Source of the DNA: Melanocharis versteri
Taxonomy: Eukaryota; Chordata; Aves; Passeriformes; Melanocharitidae
DNA: 64,000 nt
NCBI GenBank assembly: GCA_013397845.1
Contig: VZTG01007794.1
Coordinates: 186,001-250,000, forward strand
Direction: 5' to 3'
The notes beneath the pieces are model-generated. The model was given only the letters and a program-made list of their open reading frames with translations, had not been told where the DNA came from and did not search any database. Position numbers and translations under genes: made by a program. Of the stretch, positions 61,591 through 64,000 are shown one piece after another. Position 1 is the first letter of the stretch; the number at the start of each line of letters is the position of its first letter.

Positions 61591-64000
61591 AAAAATGTGG
61601 AAAGGTGGTGCTTCACTTAGGATTTAGAGTGATTAACAGTCCTTTCCCTCAGTGCTTACAGGCCTTAACTTGCAAGTCTTACTTGACTGAGTCCCTGATT
61701 CTGTCTTCAGGAGCTGAAGGAGGAGACGTGCTCTGGCTCCTCAGTTCTCACCTCAGGTTGGTCAGCTGGCCAGACTTCTCCGTGCCATCTCCCAGGCTGC
61801 ATCAGACTCCCTCCTCCCTATTCTTGTCCTCTCTCACCTCCTGTCCCCCCCGTGTAGGGAGGGGAGTACTTCTCACCCAAGTGGGGTTGCTGTGAAGGTT
61901 GATGTTTTGCGAGACCGTGGTGCCCTTGAATATCAGAGGAACCAAAGAAGTAGCGAAATATGGAGAGTAATCTTTTATTACACAGATGTTGGTGTCCATT
62001 CCTCATGATTGTTTTGTTCTCTAACATCTTGCCTGTAAACTGTATACATCTTGATACGTTCCCAGCGCCTGTTCCCAAAGATTGTGTTCTGGGAAGAAGT
62101 GACACTGCTGCTTGTTGTCAGGGCCCCACCTCTTCCTGCACAACTGTGCAGATGCCTGGGATGATGCTGTGATCAACATCACAGCACCAGCTTCCTTCCT
62201 CAGCTCTAGTTGCTTCAGAAATTTATAAAATGCAGGAATCCACCTTCAAGTCATAAATACATATGCACTGACAGTGTTTTCATGTCACTGAATGTGTTTT
62301 GGAGCACACTTGCATGGGTGAATACGGTCAATACTCACACGCACATCTTAATTTTTAGTGGCATACATACACATAACGTCCAACAGCATGGACCTCTGTT
62401 AATATCCCATAAAGTTCTGTGCTTGTCACCTGCACAGCAAAAAAATGTGCATATGATTTTTTCCCGGATGGCTCAAATTTTAGTTTTCTTTGTAAATTCT
62501 GTGTTTATATCTGAGCTTTTAGTTATAGCTTGATTTTGATCTCCTATGCCACTCCACTGCAGTGAGATTTTGATAGATGGAATGTGACGTTCCCATGCAT
62601 CTGAATTTCTGAATGGCTAAATGTATACACTCTGGAGGTATGGAGACTATTTAAAGATTCCTTAAGTCCTCTGGGGTCTGAGTTTTGGCAGCAGTTTTGT
62701 CCTCTGACAGTAAAGCCTGAAAAAAGGAAAATAGAGGTGAGCAGACCTGAAGGAGCTCTTTGTGAATGCTGAAATTAGCTCAGTAAGGACGATCTCCATC
62801 AGCTCCATCTATACTCAGTGGAGGAGCGGGCATTTGCCCTCCACAGAGGGACTCAGCAGTCAGATTAGGCTTTGCTGGTGAATGTTTTTCTCTCCATTGA
62901 CTGGACACCGTTTAGATACATTAGCTACACCTGATTAAATTAGCCTTGATGAGTATTCTTTCTGATGGACTCATCTGAGAACTGAGTTCCAGTCATTAGG
63001 AAAGCTGATATGCGAATGGTATCTCTGTATCTTGGGCAACTTACCCTGAAGATGGGCAAATTAAGCAGCATTATGAAGTTCTTTGTAGATCATTTTACAT
63101 TAGGGTTGTGTAATTCTGAGTGGACTTTGATCCATATTACCGTAGACAGGACAGTTTAATGAACACAGGGGAAAAGAGGAATAAGCATTAAGAGTAGAGA
63201 GATGGAAGGAAAACAGTCTTATTTGAACCACTGGATTTCTGACATGAGATCTTCAATTTGTATTTTTTCCTCATTAAAACAGAGATGCATGTAATTTTCA
63301 TTTACTGAGTGAAAACGGAAACGTGGAAAAAGCAATCTCCTTCTGATAACTGAAGGAGATATTTATGATAGGAAAACTAGCTAGCCTTCACAGCTGGAAA
63401 ATCTTCAGATAGCAGTGGTTCAATATCTGAAAGTACTGACCTTGTGTGGCCTTGTGGATTACAAGAGAGTTTTTAGGAAATAACCTGAGCTAGAGTGCTG
63501 GGTACTAAGGGAACATTAAATACAAAAAGTTGGCTCAGGCAATGTTGTGATTGCAAGTAGAAAAACAAATTGGAAAATGCAGTACAAACTCATTCACAGT
63601 ATACCTATTGCACTTTATTTACACAACTACTGCTGGTGATGTTTGTTTTTTACTAATCATTTGAGTGGGTGGCTCCATGTAGAAGAAATATTTATATCTA
63701 TCAATTTTTTTTCTTGTGCAGATTTATCAGTTACCCGTAGCATTGTAGGAAAATGAAAGTGCGACTGACTCGCTATCTTGCATTTTGCTATAAAGAAACT
63801 GAAGTTCTGTTCTTTTAGTTGATATGGTGTTGTAACATTTTTTCACGTAGAGAGCAACCTCTGTTATGCAAGATAATACCTTTCTGAGGTATATTCCTAG
63901 GGTATTCCCTAGGGGCACTCTGTTGTTGAAAATGCATAGTCTTGTTGGGAAGGCTGTCTCTTTTGGGAAAATGAGAGCACCACATTCTCAGATGGTCACT

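Larger units (their letters stand above)
56571..64000. other. No gene recognised; unique DNA
   Basis: Contains the hairpin at 57507, the weak exon candidate at 58062 and a 12-bp duplication at 61567. A GC-richer patch at 61690-61870 has ORFs in opposing frames with no family match. The remainder is ordinary AT-rich sequence. Confidence 0.65.

Noticed and set aside
1..64000. tRNA, rRNA, snRNA, known microRNA, mitochondrial insert or CRISPR array
   Set aside because: None was recognised by eye on either strand. A covariance-model scan would be needed to exclude small RNAs.

Overview
This window looks like non-coding DNA from a bird nuclear genome. The main evidence is the repeats: several CR1 LINE fragments with the (ATTCTRTG)n 3' tail typical of birds, and one long terminal repeat of a family widespread in neoavian birds. 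Base composition is AT-rich, microsatellites and long homopolymers are scattered through it, and the open reading frames are short and unrelated to each other. I found no complete protein-coding gene, rRNA, tRNA or CRISPR array, and nothing bacterial or mitochondrial.

My best overall reading is the inside of a very long intron of a gene transcribed on the + strand. Three independent signs point that way. (1) At 13604-13674 there is a textbook vertebrate recursive splice site: a branch point, a polypyrimidine tract and CAG directly followed by GTAAGT, then a 38-base exon with stops in all three frames and a second strong donor. (2) Homopolymers are strand-skewed: I counted eleven T runs of ten or more and no A run that long. 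(3) All the clear transposon copies but one lie antisense to the + strand. The host gene cannot be named from this window.

Layout. 1-12898: unique AT-rich DNA with one old CR1 fragment (6391-6578), GC-rich patches near 3480-3850 and 11200-11420, and a CTCF-like motif at 5890. 12899-14275: two CR1 3' tails in opposite orientations flank the recursive splice site. 14276-20779: unique DNA. 20780-21120: a compact CpG island with a CTCF-like motif, a possible intragenic promoter or insulator. 21121-30759: unique DNA with an (ATACTA)n repeat and a 41-base T run. 30760-31560: an old CR1 relic. 34432-35800: a 5'-truncated CR1 with a recognisable but broken reverse transcriptase, followed by an unusual Cys-Asp-Lys repeat ORF and a possible LTR fragment (36058-36580). 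36600-55965: unique DNA with candidate regulatory clusters (about 40366, 44299 and 50760-51030), a CTTT microsatellite ending in the window's single N, and an 18-base G run. 55966-56570: a solo LTR. 56571-64000: unique DNA with a perfect hairpin at 57507-57550 and a weak candidate exon at 58062-58207.

Nothing here forms an operon or pathway. The most interesting item is the recursive splice site. Next come the CpG island and the homeodomain/POU motif clusters. All need transcript or conservation data, which I could not consult.
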